DNA of 36,050 nt from an uncultured Eubacteriales bacterium (GTDB lineage: Bacteria; Bacillota_A; Clostridia; Oscillospirales; Oscillospiraceae), in assembly GCA_949739085.1 (NCBI GenBank), contig CATIYU010000104.1, positions 1-36,050 of the forward strand, in the 5' to 3' direction. The notes below the pieces were generated by a model. It saw only the letters and a program-made list of their open reading frames with translations, made no database searches and was not told the origin of the DNA. Made by a program: the position numbers and the translations under genes. Positions 8,664-16,959 of this stretch are shown here, one piece after another. Each line of letters begins with the position of its first letter. Position 1 is the first letter of the stretch.

Positions 8664-10121
8664 TCAGGTCTTCTCCTTCTGTTGAATCTCCCGGATATAC
8701 TCCGCCACCACTTCCCTCTCGTCCAAGTGGCGCTTTTCATGGCCTACCACCTGGTAGGTCTCGTGGCCCTTGCCCGCCAGCAGAAGAACGTCCCCTGTCT
8801 GGGCGTGGTCCATGGCAAAACGGATGGCCTCCACCCGGTTCTCCACCACCACATAGGGTGTCTTTGTCCCCGCCAAGCCCTCCACAATGCCGGCAATAAT
8901 GCCGCTAGGGGACTCGGTGCGGGGGTTGTCGGAGGTAACCACCACAAAATCTGCCAGACGGGCCGCAATGGCCCCCATCTTCGGCCGCTTAGTGCGGTCC
9001 CGGTCCCCGCCGCAGCCGAAGAGGACCACGGTGCGGCCCTTAGCGAAGCCCCTGATGGAGGCAAGGACGTTCTCCAGGGCGTCCGGAGTGTGGGCGTAGT
9101 CGATGAGCACCGTGTAGTCCCAAGGCGTAGGAACCACCTCCACCCGGCCCTTCACGTGGGCGCTGCGGCGGAGAACCTGGGCACTGTCCGCAAGGGGTAC
9201 CCCCAGCGCCTGGGCAGCCGCCAACACCCCCAGGGCGTTATAGACCATGAACCCGCCGGGGATACCCAAGTGGATAGGAACCCTCTCCCCAGCGGATACC
9301 GCCTCAAAGGACACGCCTTCGGCGGAGAGCTGGATGTTTTGGGCCACAAGGTCCCCGCTGTGTTCGCTGACAGAAACTTTCCGGCAAGTGGCGCCGTCCA
9401 TGATTTGGGCGGACCAGGGGTCGTCGGCGTTGTAGATACCGGCCTCGCAGCGGCGGAACAGAAGGGCCTTTGCGCCGCAGTAGTTCTCCATGGTCCCATG
9501 GAAATCCAGATGGTCCTGGGTCAGGTTGGTAAAGATACCCGCCGCGAAGCGTATGCCGTCCACCCGTTTCAGGTACAGGGCGTGACTGGAGACCTCCATA
9601 ACCACATGGGTGCAGCCTGCGTCCGCCATGCGGCGGAAGAGGCCCTGAAGCTCAAAGGACTCCGGGGTGGTGCGCTCTGTGGGGACAGCCTCACTGCCGA
9701 TCATATTCTGGTTGGTACCGATAAGGCCCACCTTGGCTCCAGCGGCCTGCTCTAAAACATCCTTAAGCAGATAGGTAGTGGTGGTTTTGCCGTTGGTGCC
9801 CGTGACACCAATGAGCGTCATGGAGGCGGCGGGATCACCGTACCAATTCTTCCCCACCTGAGCCAGGGCAGCCCGGCTGTCGCCAGTGAGGACGTAAGGG
9901 ATCTCCGCCTCCGGCTTCCGCTGGCAGAGGACATAGGCCGCCCCCTTCTCCACCGCCATGGAGATAAACTTGTGGCCGTCCGTCTCGTAGCCCTCCATGG
10001 CCACAAACAGATCACCTGGCTTCGTCTTCCGGGAATCGTAGCTGACGCCGGAAATCTCCTGGTCCGGATTAGCCCAAAATTCTACGGCCTCCACGCCGCG
10101 CAGCAGTTGGTTCAGCTTCAT
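8664..10121 (-). CDS. murE: UDP-MurNAc-tripeptide ligase MurE (meso-diaminopimelate type)
   Basis: MurE adds the third residue of the stem peptide to UDP-MurNAc-L-Ala-D-Glu using ATP. The P-loop GTNGKTTTT is at 108-116, the central-domain MEVSSHAL at about 175-182, and IDYAHTPDALE at about 340. The specificity motif DNPR (398-401) in TSDNPRTESP is the one known to select meso-diaminopimelate, so the wall is predicted to be DAP-type. Length is 485 residues. The gene lies 87 bases after the PBP gene and 34 bases before mraY in the same direction. Confidence 0.96.
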   Translation of the reverse strand: MKLNQLLRGVEAVEFWANPDQEISGVSYDSRKTKPGDLFVAMEGYETDGHKFISMAVEKGAAYVLCQRKPEAEIPYVLTGDSRAALAQVGKNWYGDPAASMTLIGVTGTNGKTTTTYLLKDVLEQAAGAKVGLIGTNQNMIGSEAVPTERTTPESFELQGLFRRMADAGCTHVVMEVSSHALYLKRVDGIRFAAGIFTNLTQDHLDFHGTMENYCGAKALLFRRCEAGIYNADDPWSAQIMDGATCRKVSVSEHSGDLVAQNIQLSAEGVSFEAVSAGERVPIHLGIPGGFMVYNALGVLAAAQALGVPLADSAQVLRRSAHVKGRVEVVPTPWDYTVLIDYAHTPDALENVLASIRGFAKGRTVVLFGCGGDRDRTKRPKMGAIAARLADFVVVTSDNPRTESPSGIIAGIVEGLAGTKTPYVVVENRVEAIRFAMDHAQTGDVLLLAGKGHETYQVVGHEKRHLDEREVVAEYIREIQQKEKT

Positions 10122-10208
10122 CTTATGCAGCCTGCTCTTTCGTCATTCTCGGATTTTGACCGCCGGAACACGGCAGACAAAATGCGTGATTTCTCCAAAT
10201 TTGTACGC

Positions 10209-12599
10209 CTAATCGGCATGATTGGAGGTCTGGCCCATCTGGACCGTCACCACCGTACCGGCGGCCACCTCCATCTCCGGGGCGATGGACTGGCTCATAG
10301 CCTTAATGCCGTCCGCGCCGCTGGCCCCGGTAGAGCGCATGATAAGACCCGCGTCGGTGAGGGCCTTGTTGGCATCCGCCGCCGAGAGGCCCACCACGTT
10401 GGGCACCTTGCAGAGCTCCCCGGATTTCTCTACACCCATGTACAGGATGATTTCCGCCCCTGTGGGCACAATGGCCCCGCCCAAGGGTGTCTGGTCTGTA
10501 ACTGTTTCGCCGTCTCCTACAGTGCGGTAGGCGGTAAAGCCGTACTCCTGCAATTTTGCCACAGCCTCGTCCTTGGTACAGCCCACCACATAGGGGACTG
10601 TAGCCTCGGCGGAGGAGGCGTCCTCCTCTCCGTACTGGGGCAAGATGCCAAGGTAGGGCAGAATATCTGCCATAATGGCAGATGCGGTGGGAGCCACCAT
10701 ATTGCCGCCGGAGACGTAAGTTCCGGTATCACGGGATGGAGTGTCCAAGGTCAGAAGCATGATGACCTGAGGGTCGTCGGCAGGGGCGAAGCAGAGGAAG
10801 GAAACAATAACATCTCCCGTTTTGCCCTTGTCAGCGGTGCCGGTCTTGCCGCCGATTCGGTAACCCGCCACCTGGCCGTTGCGGCCGGTACCGTCAGAGA
10901 CCACGTATTCCAGCATCTCCCGGACTGTAGCGGAGGTTTCGTTGCTGATGACCTGCCGGACTGGCACGGCGTCGTGCTGCTTGACCACGTTGCCGTCGCT
11001 GTCCAGCTCCTTCTCCACCACGTAGGGGGTGTAGAGATAGCCGCCGTTGATACAGGCCGCCTGGGCAGTAATCAGCTGGAGAGGCGTGACGTTATAGTTC
11101 TGTCCAAAGGCGTAGCAGGCCAGGTCAAGGGGGATAACGTTCTCTCTCTTGGCGAAGATGCCGCCTACGTCCCCTTGGAGGTCCACTCCAGTCTTGTCAA
11201 AGAGACCGAAGGCGTCCATGTAGTCGTAAAAGGTGTCGATGCCCACACCCAGGCCGATGTTGATGAAGGCCGGGTTACAGGAGTTGGCCACCGCTTGCTT
11301 AAGAATTTGGTGGCCGTGCCCAGTGGAACGGGAGCAGCCGATCCTCGCGTCGCTGACCTGGATGGAGCCGCTGCAATCAAAGGTGCTGTTGGGGTTGACG
11401 GTCCCCTCCTCCAGCGCCATGGAGAGGGTGAGAATCTTGGCGGTGGAGCCGGGCTCGAAGGTATCGTTGGTGGCCTTGTTACGCCACTGCTTATATTGCA
11501 GTTCTTGCAGCTTCTTCAAATATTCGTTAGAACGGGTCCCGTCAGGCCCGGCGGGGTTCTCCGCCTCTACCTGGGCCAGCTGCTCTTGGAGCAAGCTGTC
11601 GTAGATGGACTGGTGGTCGTTGATGTCATAGGTAGGACTGGAGGCGATGGCCAGAATAGCCCCGCTGCGGGGGTCCATGACCACTCCGGCGGCCCCGTTT
11701 GTGGCCCCATATTTACTGATCATGTCCGCCAGTCCCCGCTCCAGATAGTTCTGGATGTTGCTGTCCAGGGTGAGCTGGAGACTGTTGCCGTCCTCCGCGT
11801 CGTAGTACTGCTCATACCGGAACATATTCACGTCCTTGGTGGTCACAACCAGGCCCGTGCTGCCCTCCAACTCCTCCTCGTAGAGGGCCTCCAGGCCGTA
11901 GGCCCCGTGGTTATCGCCGTCCAGGAAGCCGATAACATGGGCGGCCAGGGTGCTGTAGGGGTAGTAGCGCTTGGCATCGCTGGCCAGATGGATGCCCTTA
12001 ATACTCTCTCCGGTGGGATTGGTGGTGATGAACTCCCGGATCTGGTCGCCCACATCCTTCTCCACCCGCTTTTTCAGAATCTCATACCGGCTCCAAGTCT
12101 TCTCCATCTTCTCATAGATGTCCTCCTCCTCCAGCTCCAGCAGCTCCGCCATGGTGGATGCGATGAGGTCCTTATACTGCTGTCCGCTCATGGGCATGGT
12201 CTCGCCATCGGCCAGCCCCTCCGTCCGCTTCTTGGCACAGGCAAGGTCCAACTCGTCGGCCCGCTTCTGGAGCACATTGGGGTCCAGGAACACAGTGTCC
12301 GCCGTGGCGGACCGGGCCAGAACCACCCCGTTGCGGTCGCAAATGGACCCCCGGGATGCGGAGATGGTGGTGCTCTGGGTCTGCTGGCGGGAGGCCCGGG
12401 CCTCCAAATCTTCGTTCTGGTTGATGGTCAAGTCGTAGGCCTTGGCGAACAGGGCCAGAAACGTGGCCACTCCAAACACCAGCAACAGTGCCAGCGTTCT
12501 CCGCTGGATTACTAGCTTCGCACGCTTGGCGGAGTCCACCGGCCGCTTTGCCGTTTTTTTTGCCGCCTTCTGCTCCTTTTCTCCTCTTATTTGTGCCAT
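10209..12599 (-). CDS. spoVD: Class B penicillin-binding protein with two PASTA domains (SpoVD/FtsI type)
   Basis: This is a monofunctional transpeptidase that crosslinks peptidoglycan at the septum or in the spore cortex. It has a basic cytoplasmic tail, one membrane anchor (about 35-52), a dimerisation domain starting near RGSICDRNGVVLA, and the transpeptidase domain with S385-x-x-K388 (GSTAK), S440-C-N442 and K585-T-G. Two PASTA domains follow (about 666-722 and 730-789). PASTA repeats and this position before murE fit SpoVD, but only one class B PBP is encoded in the cluster, so it may be the main division PBP (FtsI/PBP2B). Length is 796 residues, longer than the roughly 650-720 of typical homologues, mainly through inserts in the N-terminal domain. 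The ATG at 12599 follows AGGAGG. Confidence 0.92.
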   Translation of the reverse strand: MAQIRGEKEQKAAKKTAKRPVDSAKRAKLVIQRRTLALLLVFGVATFLALFAKAYDLTINQNEDLEARASRQQTQSTTISASRGSICDRNGVVLARSATADTVFLDPNVLQKRADELDLACAKKRTEGLADGETMPMSGQQYKDLIASTMAELLELEEEDIYEKMEKTWSRYEILKKRVEKDVGDQIREFITTNPTGESIKGIHLASDAKRYYPYSTLAAHVIGFLDGDNHGAYGLEALYEEELEGSTGLVVTTKDVNMFRYEQYYDAEDGNSLQLTLDSNIQNYLERGLADMISKYGATNGAAGVVMDPRSGAILAIASSPTYDINDHQSIYDSLLQEQLAQVEAENPAGPDGTRSNEYLKKLQELQYKQWRNKATNDTFEPGSTAKILTLSMALEEGTVNPNSTFDCSGSIQVSDARIGCSRSTGHGHQILKQAVANSCNPAFINIGLGVGIDTFYDYMDAFGLFDKTGVDLQGDVGGIFAKRENVIPLDLACYAFGQNYNVTPLQLITAQAACINGGYLYTPYVVEKELDSDGNVVKQHDAVPVRQVISNETSATVREMLEYVVSDGTGRNGQVAGYRIGGKTGTADKGKTGDVIVSFLCFAPADDPQVIMLLTLDTPSRDTGTYVSGGNMVAPTASAIMADILPYLGILPQYGEEDASSAEATVPYVVGCTKDEAVAKLQEYGFTAYRTVGDGETVTDQTPLGGAIVPTGAEIILYMGVEKSGELCKVPNVVGLSAADANKALTDAGLIMRSTGASGADGIKAMSQSIAPEMEVAAGTVVTVQMGQTSNHAD

Positions 12600-12668
12600 G
12601 ACATGCCTCCTAGTCTGTCCGCAAAACCGCAGCGGCGGAAACGAAACGGGAAACAGGGAGCAAGAGGC

Positions 12669-12776
12669 TCACCCTCCCACTCCCCGGTCCTCCTCCGCCT
12701 TGGGCGCCGCATCTCTCCGGGGGTCCAGCCGGACGCATCCGGGGCAGCGCTTCTCATCCTTGAGTATACTTTCCAT
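12669..12776 (-). CDS. Possible 35-residue small protein coupled to the ftsL-like gene
   Basis: In the 176-base gap between the ftsL-like gene and the PBP gene, an ATG overlaps the ftsL-like stop as TAATG, a typical arrangement for translational coupling. The frame runs 35 codons and has a Cys-Pro-Gly-Cys near residue 11 and a charged C-terminal half. I do not recognise it. The rest of the gap shows only short GC inverted repeats and the PBP ribosome binding site. It could be chance, a remnant of a longer gene, or a real small protein. Confidence 0.25.
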   Translation of the reverse strand: MESILKDEKRCPGCVRLDPRRDAAPKAEEDRGVGG

Positions 12777-13357
12777 TAGCGAAAATATTCCTTTAACCAC
12801 TGTAACTTCTCGTTTACGAAGGCAGCGGCGCCGCTGAGGAGGCTGCCGCCCCCGCCGCTGTAGGCCACCGCCTGGTCCTGTCCAGGCAGATTGATGTAGC
12901 AGATCTGGCTCTCGCTGGGCTGGGCCATACCCGCTGCCTCCGCCGTCTCCTTCACCGAGGCCAAGTCAAAGGACTGCTCATACTTGGCCAGCAGGCCCAC
13001 CTGCTCTGTCTCCAGGCGGCTGATTTCGTCCTTCATGGTGGAGATGCTCCGGGAAATGGCGCTCATCTGGATGTAGCACATCAACAGCAGCACCATCATT
13101 GCCGTCACACCGGCAAATCCCAACAGTACCACTGGTGACAGCTTCTGGGCGGGCCGCACTGCGGCCTTGGCCGCCGCACGCTCCCTGGCATGGCGCTCCG
13201 CCTCTGTCTCCTTGCGGCGGCGGTACTGCTGGTCAAAGTCCAGCTGGCCGCTGGCCTCCAGACGCCGCTCCAATTCGCGGCTGTCCAGCTTACGGGCCAG
13301 ATTGCCGTTCACAGCGCCTGAAGAAGTATATCTACGCCTTGTGCTCTTGGCGGCCAT
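12776..13357 (-). CDS. ftsL: FtsL/DivIC-like septum protein
   Basis: The gene occupies the ftsL position, between rsmH and the division PBP. The product (193 residues) has an unusually long basic cytoplasmic region of about 72 residues rich in Arg/Lys/Glu (RRRKETEAERHARERAAAK), one membrane segment (about 75-92, VVLLGFAGVTAMMVLLLMCY), and a coiled coil (SRSISTMKDEISRLETEQVGLL). Then comes the SVKETAEAAGM element, typical of FtsL/DivIC. FtsL forms a complex with FtsQ/DivIB and DivIC to activate FtsW-PBP. Sequence identity in this family is very low; the call rests on topology and position. The ATG at 13357 follows AAGGAGGGG. Confidence 0.8.
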   Translation of the reverse strand: MAAKSTRRRYTSSGAVNGNLARKLDSRELERRLEASGQLDFDQQYRRRKETEAERHARERAAAKAAVRPAQKLSPVVLLGFAGVTAMMVLLLMCYIQMSAISRSISTMKDEISRLETEQVGLLAKYEQSFDLASVKETAEAAGMAQPSESQICYINLPGQDQAVAYSGGGGSLLSGAAAFVNEKLQWLKEYFR

Positions 13358-13373
13358 GGCCCCTCCTTCCCGC

Positions 13374-13422
13374 TCCCCCAGTGGGGGAAGCCTAGGATTT
13401 TTCTGTCCCTTCTCTAAGGGAC
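13374..13422 (-). repeat. Two tandem hairpins between rsmH and the ftsL-like gene
   Basis: The 111-base gap holds two short hairpins: GTCCCTT/AAGGGAC with a 4-base loop (13405-13422) and TCCCCC/GGGGGA with a 3-base loop (13374-13388). Neither has a T-run, so they are not simple terminators. They may tune RNA stability between the genes. Confidence 0.4.
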
Positions 13423-13468
13423 TGGAAAGCGTCTCCTTTGAAACCGCAGTCCACTTCTCTCAGTATTA

Positions 13469-14422
13469 CTAGCTTGTCCGCTCCGCAACCCGAAGCTTTG
13501 CGCTGCGGGACCGGGGGTTCTCCTCCAGCTCCGCCGCACTCGCTGTAATAGGCTTGCGGGTAACTAAACGCAGTGTCGGCTTCTTCCCACACACGCACAC
13601 TGGAAATTCCGGCGGACAGGTACAGCCTGTGGCCAGCTCCCGCAGGGATTGCTTGACGATTCTGTCCTCCAGGCTGTGGAAAGTAATCACCGCCAAACGC
13701 CCACCGGGCCTCAGGCCCGCCGCCGCCGCTTCCAGCATGGGCGACAGCGCCTCCAGCTCGCCGTTTACCGCGATGCGGATGGCCTGAAAGCTTCGCTTGG
13801 CTGGATGCTGTTTCTCCCGAAGCGCTGCCGCTGGCATGGCTGCGCGGATGAGTTCCGCCAGCTCCCCTGTGCGCTCAATGGGGCGCTCTTCCCGTCGCCG
13901 GACAACAGCCCGGGCGATCTGCGGGGCGTAGCGCTCCTCGCCGTACTCGTACAAAATCCGCCGGAGTTCCTCATAAGACCACCCATTGACCACCTCCCGG
14001 GCGTCCAGAGGCGCACTGGTGTCCATTCGCATATCCAAGGGGGCGTCATGCTTGTAACTGAACCCGCGCTGGGGCTCGTCCAGTTGCGGAGAAGACACCC
14101 CTAAGTCAAAAAGCATTCCGTCAATTCCACCCAGCCCCAGATCTTCCAGAATGTTCCCCAGGCCGTTGAAATTTCCGTGAACCAGAATAGCCCGGTCCCC
14201 AAATTCCGCCAGACGCTCTCGGGCAGCCTCAATGGCCGTTCTGTCACGGTCTATGCCGATGAGCCGTCCAGTGGTCAGGCGGCGCAGGATCTCCAGGGAG
14301 TGGCCCGCCCGGCCCAGAGTGCCGTCCAGATAGACCCCCTCCGGGCGGATGGCCAGGGCCTCCAGCGCCTCCGCCAGAAGCACAGGTTTATGTCCATAGT
14401 CCTTTTCTTCTCTCATATCCAT
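13469..14422 (-). CDS. rsmH: 16S rRNA (cytosine1402-N4)-methyltransferase RsmH
   Basis: RsmH (MraW) methylates N4 of C1402 in 16S rRNA with S-adenosylmethionine. The N-terminal GHKPVLLAEALEAL and the AdoMet loop DGTLGRAGHS (about 33-42) are diagnostic, as are DGMLFDLGVSSPQLDEPQRGFSY (split over 140 bases at 14040-14115), KRSFQAIRIAVN and VITFHSLEDRIVK. Length is 317 residues, normal. It is the second gene of the cluster, 48 bases after mraZ. The start at 14422 has a weak ribosome binding site (ATTGAG), and the ATG two codons further in is an alternative. Confidence 0.96.
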   Translation of the reverse strand: MDMREEKDYGHKPVLLAEALEALAIRPEGVYLDGTLGRAGHSLEILRRLTTGRLIGIDRDRTAIEAARERLAEFGDRAILVHGNFNGLGNILEDLGLGGIDGMLFDLGVSSPQLDEPQRGFSYKHDAPLDMRMDTSAPLDAREVVNGWSYEELRRILYEYGEERYAPQIARAVVRRREERPIERTGELAELIRAAMPAAALREKQHPAKRSFQAIRIAVNGELEALSPMLEAAAAGLRPGGRLAVITFHSLEDRIVKQSLRELATGCTCPPEFPVCVCGKKPTLRLVTRKPITASAAELEENPRSRSAKLRVAERTS

Positions 14423-14470
14423 GTCTCAATTACCAGATTAAGCGTCCAGCCAGTAAAAGCGAGGAGAGCA

Positions 14471-14887
14471 TTAGAATCCCAACTCCTCCATCACAGCCGC
14501 CAAGTTCTTCGGGTCCAGGCCCTCCTCCTCCACCGGCGCCCAGCGCTCTGGATTCCAGAGCTCCACACACCTGGATGCGCCGTTGATGACAACTTCCTTG
14601 TCCAGCGCCGCATAGGCCCGTAGATTGCTGGGGATCAGAATGCGGCCCTGACTGTCCGGCTCGCATTTAGCGGCATTGGCGAAAAGCACCCTCATTTTAC
14701 GGGCCTGGGAGATGGGCAGCGCGTCATACTTCGTCCTCAGCTCCGCCCACTTGGCGTCAGAGTAGACGGAGAGACATCCATCCAGGCCGATGGCGACATA
14801 AAAGGTCTCTCCCAGCTCCTCCCGGAATTTGGCGGGGATGAACAGGCGGCCTTTTGCATCGATATTGTGCTGGTATTGGCCAATCAC
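14471..14887 (-). CDS. mraZ: Transcriptional regulator MraZ
   Basis: MraZ is a DNA-binding protein with two SpoVT-AbrB folds that controls its own dcw operon. The first domain begins GQYQHNIDAKGRLFIPAKFR (about 3-22) and the second CEPDSQGRILIPSNLR (about 75-90); both carry the family's D-xx-GR-xxIP pattern. Length is 138 residues, near the usual 140-150. The start is GTG at 14887 with AGGGGGG 4-5 bases upstream. It is the first gene of the dcw operon, after a leader of about 140 bases with candidate MraZ boxes at its start. Confidence 0.95.
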   Translation of the reverse strand: MIGQYQHNIDAKGRLFIPAKFREELGETFYVAIGLDGCLSVYSDAKWAELRTKYDALPISQARKMRVLFANAAKCEPDSQGRILIPSNLRAYAALDKEVVINGASRCVELWNPERWAPVEEEGLDPKNLAAVMEELGF

Positions 14888-14991
14888 AGTGCCCCCCTGC
14901 CTCTCTATGCCGCAAAAAAATTCCTATTTGCAGACTGTTCTGGGCCGCCGGACCAGGGGGCGGCGGGGGCACATGCGGGCTTTTGCTGGGA

Positions 14992-15031
14992 TAACGCCCT
15001 ACTTCCCCCCACTTTCCACCACCTTTTCCAC
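14992..15031 (-). promoter_or_regulatory. Candidate MraZ-binding repeats
   Basis: Directly after the -10 box, the minus strand carries four imperfect direct repeats with a period of 9-10 bases: GTGGAAAAG, GTGGTGGAAA, GTGGGGGGAA and GTAGGGCGTT. MraZ is known to bind tandem TGGGN or AAAGTGG-type repeats, one per helical turn, near its own promoter. The location at +1 suggests repression of the whole cluster. Confidence 0.6.
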
Positions 15032-15032
15032 A

Positions 15033-15061
15033 AGTATACGGCAAACTTGCTAGAATTGCAA
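15033..15061 (-). promoter_or_regulatory. Sigma-A promoter of the dcw cluster
   Basis: On the minus strand TTGCAA, 17 bases, then TATACT. Predicted start near 15026. The 398-base gap between mraZ and the next gene upstream holds, in order, the mraZ leader, the MraZ repeats, this promoter, an AT-rich tract (15060-15080) and the terminator at 15155-15199. Confidence 0.8.
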
Positions 15062-15154
15062 GGATATTTTTTTTATTTTTTTCGTGTAAAAACACCCGCT
15101 TTTCCACAAAAAATGACCGTATCCCACATTTAAAACGCGTGTTCTGTGCTTATC

Positions 15155-15199
15155 GAAAGAAAAGAAAACGCCTCCGGCACAACATCTTGTGCCAAAGGC
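15155..15199 (-). terminator. Rho-independent terminator of the rsmD-coaD operon
   Basis: On the minus strand the stem is GCCT + GGCACAA paired to TTGTGCC + AGGC, with a 2-base internal mismatch and a 4-base loop, followed by a T-rich tail (GTTTTCTTTTCTTT). It is about 90 bases after the stop at 15286 and insulates the dcw promoter. Confidence 0.8.
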
Positions 15200-15285
15200 A
15201 TTTAAAACCACAATATATTGATTCACGCAAATCCCCGCCCAAAATATCCATCAATATTTTGTATCATTAACCAAAAAAGCCGCTG

Positions 15286-15795
15286 CTATCTTTCGCCAGT
15301 TTGTTCATCCAGACGAGCTCGCTGTGCTTGCAGCTTCTCATTAGACACCGCCCGGAACCGGGCCCGAGACTCCCGAATCTCCTCCAGAGCCATCTGGATG
15401 GCCTCCTCTGTGCGGCGCAGGGCATCGTCCGTATACTCATTGGTAACGCTGACCATGGCCTTGGAGCGCTCATCCGCCTTTATGAGGATTTCCCGAGCCT
15501 TATCCCGGGCTACTCGAGTAATTTCGCTCTCTCCCACGATGGTCTTAGCATCTATGTCCGCCTGACGGCGGATGCGCTCCGCCTCCTTTTTGGCATTCTC
15601 CACGAACTCGTCCCTGGCCCGGATGAGGTCCTGAGCCTTCTTCAGCTCCGCTGGCAGCTGCCCCCGGAGCTCATCCAGCAAATCCAGAGCGTCGTCCCGG
15701 ATAATCACACATTTATCCGGAGAAAGAGGCATGTTTTTAGCCCCATCAATCATCTCATAGAGCATATCAATCAGATACTGTACGTCGTTTGCCAT
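15286..15795 (-). CDS. Conserved clostridial coiled-coil protein (often labelled ATPase or V-ATPase subunit H-like)
   Basis: The product (169 residues) is almost entirely helical and charged, with no signal peptide, no membrane segment and no P-loop. The N-terminus (about 4-50: YLIDMLYEMIDG, then DDALDLLDELRGQLPAELKKAQ) resembles the start of small proteins found after coaD in many Clostridia. Residues 55-160 form a continuous coiled coil (ENAKKEAERIRRQAD, RDKAREILIKADERSK) like ATP synthase b-type or DivIVA-like stalks. The ATPase name sometimes used for the family rests only on coiled-coil similarity, so function is unknown. It follows coaD by 4 bases and ends the operon. Confidence 0.8.
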   Translation of the reverse strand: MANDVQYLIDMLYEMIDGAKNMPLSPDKCVIIRDDALDLLDELRGQLPAELKKAQDLIRARDEFVENAKKEAERIRRQADIDAKTIVGESEITRVARDKAREILIKADERSKAMVSVTNEYTDDALRRTEEAIQMALEEIRESRARFRAVSNEKLQAQRARLDEQTGER

Positions 15796-15799
15796 TGTT

Positions 15800-16282
15800 T
15801 TATACCTTCCTTTCCCTGGCCCGCAGCACAGTCAGCGCGCCGGGCGGCATACAGCCCTCCAGCCTCTGGCGGTGCCGGAGCATCTCCCGGACCATAGTAG
15901 AGCTGATATGCAGGTGCTCCGGACGGGCCGGGAAAATAACCGTATCTAATTCCGGGCAAAGCTCCCGGTTGATCTGCGCCATTTGCAGTTCCCAGTCAAA
16001 ATCCGCCCCCGTGCGGGCCCCTTTCACCAGTGTTTGGGCCCCGCACTCCCTGGCAAACTCCGCCAGAAGGCCGTCCCACGCCTCTGCCCGGACATTGGGC
16101 AGGTGGGCCAGGGCTCCCCGAGCCAGCTCCAGCCGCTCCTCCAGAGTAAACATATGCCGCTTTTCACTATTGACCATGACGCAGAGCACCACTTGGTCGA
16201 AAATAGACGCAGCCCGCTCCGCCAGGTCCAGGTGGCCCAGCGTGATGGGATCGAAGCTGCCGGGCAAGACAGCGGTTTTCAT
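15800..16282 (-). CDS. coaD: Phosphopantetheine adenylyltransferase CoaD
   Basis: CoaD joins 4'-phosphopantetheine and ATP to dephospho-CoA, the penultimate step of coenzyme A synthesis. The nucleotidyltransferase motif PGSFDPITLGH (7-17) and the second motif ISSTMVRE (126-133) are intact, with KGART (about 87-91) for substrate binding. Length is 160 residues, as usual. Its ATG overlaps the rsmD stop as ATGA, showing translational coupling, a common rsmD-coaD arrangement. Confidence 0.97.
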   Translation of the reverse strand: MKTAVLPGSFDPITLGHLDLAERAASIFDQVVLCVMVNSEKRHMFTLEERLELARGALAHLPNVRAEAWDGLLAEFARECGAQTLVKGARTGADFDWELQMAQINRELCPELDTVIFPARPEHLHISSTMVREMLRHRQRLEGCMPPGALTVLRARERKV

Positions 16283-16836
16283 TCCTCCCGGCCCTCCTCC
16301 CTGTGGTAGGTGGTGATCTTTGTCCTTCCGTAGCGGTAGACCCGGTGCTGGAAATATGGGGGCTCCATGCTGGGCATGACCTGGTCCGCCGGAGATTCAC
16401 AGATGATTATACCATGGTTCGCCAAAATGTCAAACCTGGAAATAGCCTCCAAGGCAGGCTGCCAAAGCCCGGCGGCGTAGGGCGGGTCCAGGAAGATTAG
16501 GCCGAAACGCTCCCGTTCTGAGGCGAGATACCCCAGAGCGTCGCCATTGACCACCCTAGCCCGGTCCGAGAGGGCCGTCAGCTTCAGGTTCTCTTTGATG
16601 AGGCTGGCCGCGTCCCGGCGCTGCTCCACAAAGACCGCCGACGCGGCACCCCGGCTCAGGGCCTCAATGCCCAGCTGTCCTGTGCCCGCGAAGAGATCCA
16701 GCACGCGCCTGCCCTCTATGTCAAACTGGATGATGTTAAAAACGCCCTCTTTGACCCGATCCGTAGTGGGACGGGTCTCCAGGCCAGGAAGCTCCTTCAG
16801 CCTCCTGCCCCGGGCTGTGCCGGTGATGACTCTCAT
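16279..16836 (-). CDS. rsmD: 16S rRNA (guanine966-N2)-methyltransferase RsmD
   Basis: RsmD methylates G966 of 16S rRNA. The N-terminus MRVITGTARGRRL is the family signature, followed by TRPTTDRVKEGVFNI, the AdoMet motif DLFAGTGQLGIEAL (47-60) and the catalytic DPPY (117-120). The frame opens upstream at 16902, but the ATG at 16836 matches family length (185 residues) and follows AAAGGA. It is the first gene of rsmD-coaD-coiled-coil gene and has a sigma-A promoter. Confidence 0.95.
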   Translation of the reverse strand: MRVITGTARGRRLKELPGLETRPTTDRVKEGVFNIIQFDIEGRRVLDLFAGTGQLGIEALSRGAASAVFVEQRRDAASLIKENLKLTALSDRARVVNGDALGYLASERERFGLIFLDPPYAAGLWQPALEAISRFDILANHGIIICESPADQVMPSMEPPYFQHRVYRYGRTKITTYHREEGREE

Positions 16837-16897
16837 GTCTGGGTCCTTTCCTTTGCGCCGCCAGAGCAGCGGCGGATTCTCCAAAAGTATTTTTCCT

Positions 16898-16926
16898 ATC
16901 ATATGTCAATCCCGAAAAATTTTCAA
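16898..16926 (-). promoter_or_regulatory. Sigma-A promoter of rsmD-coaD
   Basis: Minus strand: TTGAAA, 17 bases, TATGAT, about 62 bases before the rsmD start. The leader carries a GCCGC/GCGGC hairpin near 16860-16876. It is divergent from the promoter at 16960. Confidence 0.7.
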
Positions 16927-16959
16927 TACCTATCGCAGAATATTTTTTCTATTTTTTTC

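Noticed and set aside
9972..12515. An 847-codon open frame on the plus strand
   Set aside because: It lies antisense to murE and the PASTA-PBP, shows no family motif and has low-complexity composition; it is a shadow of high-GC coding on the other strand.
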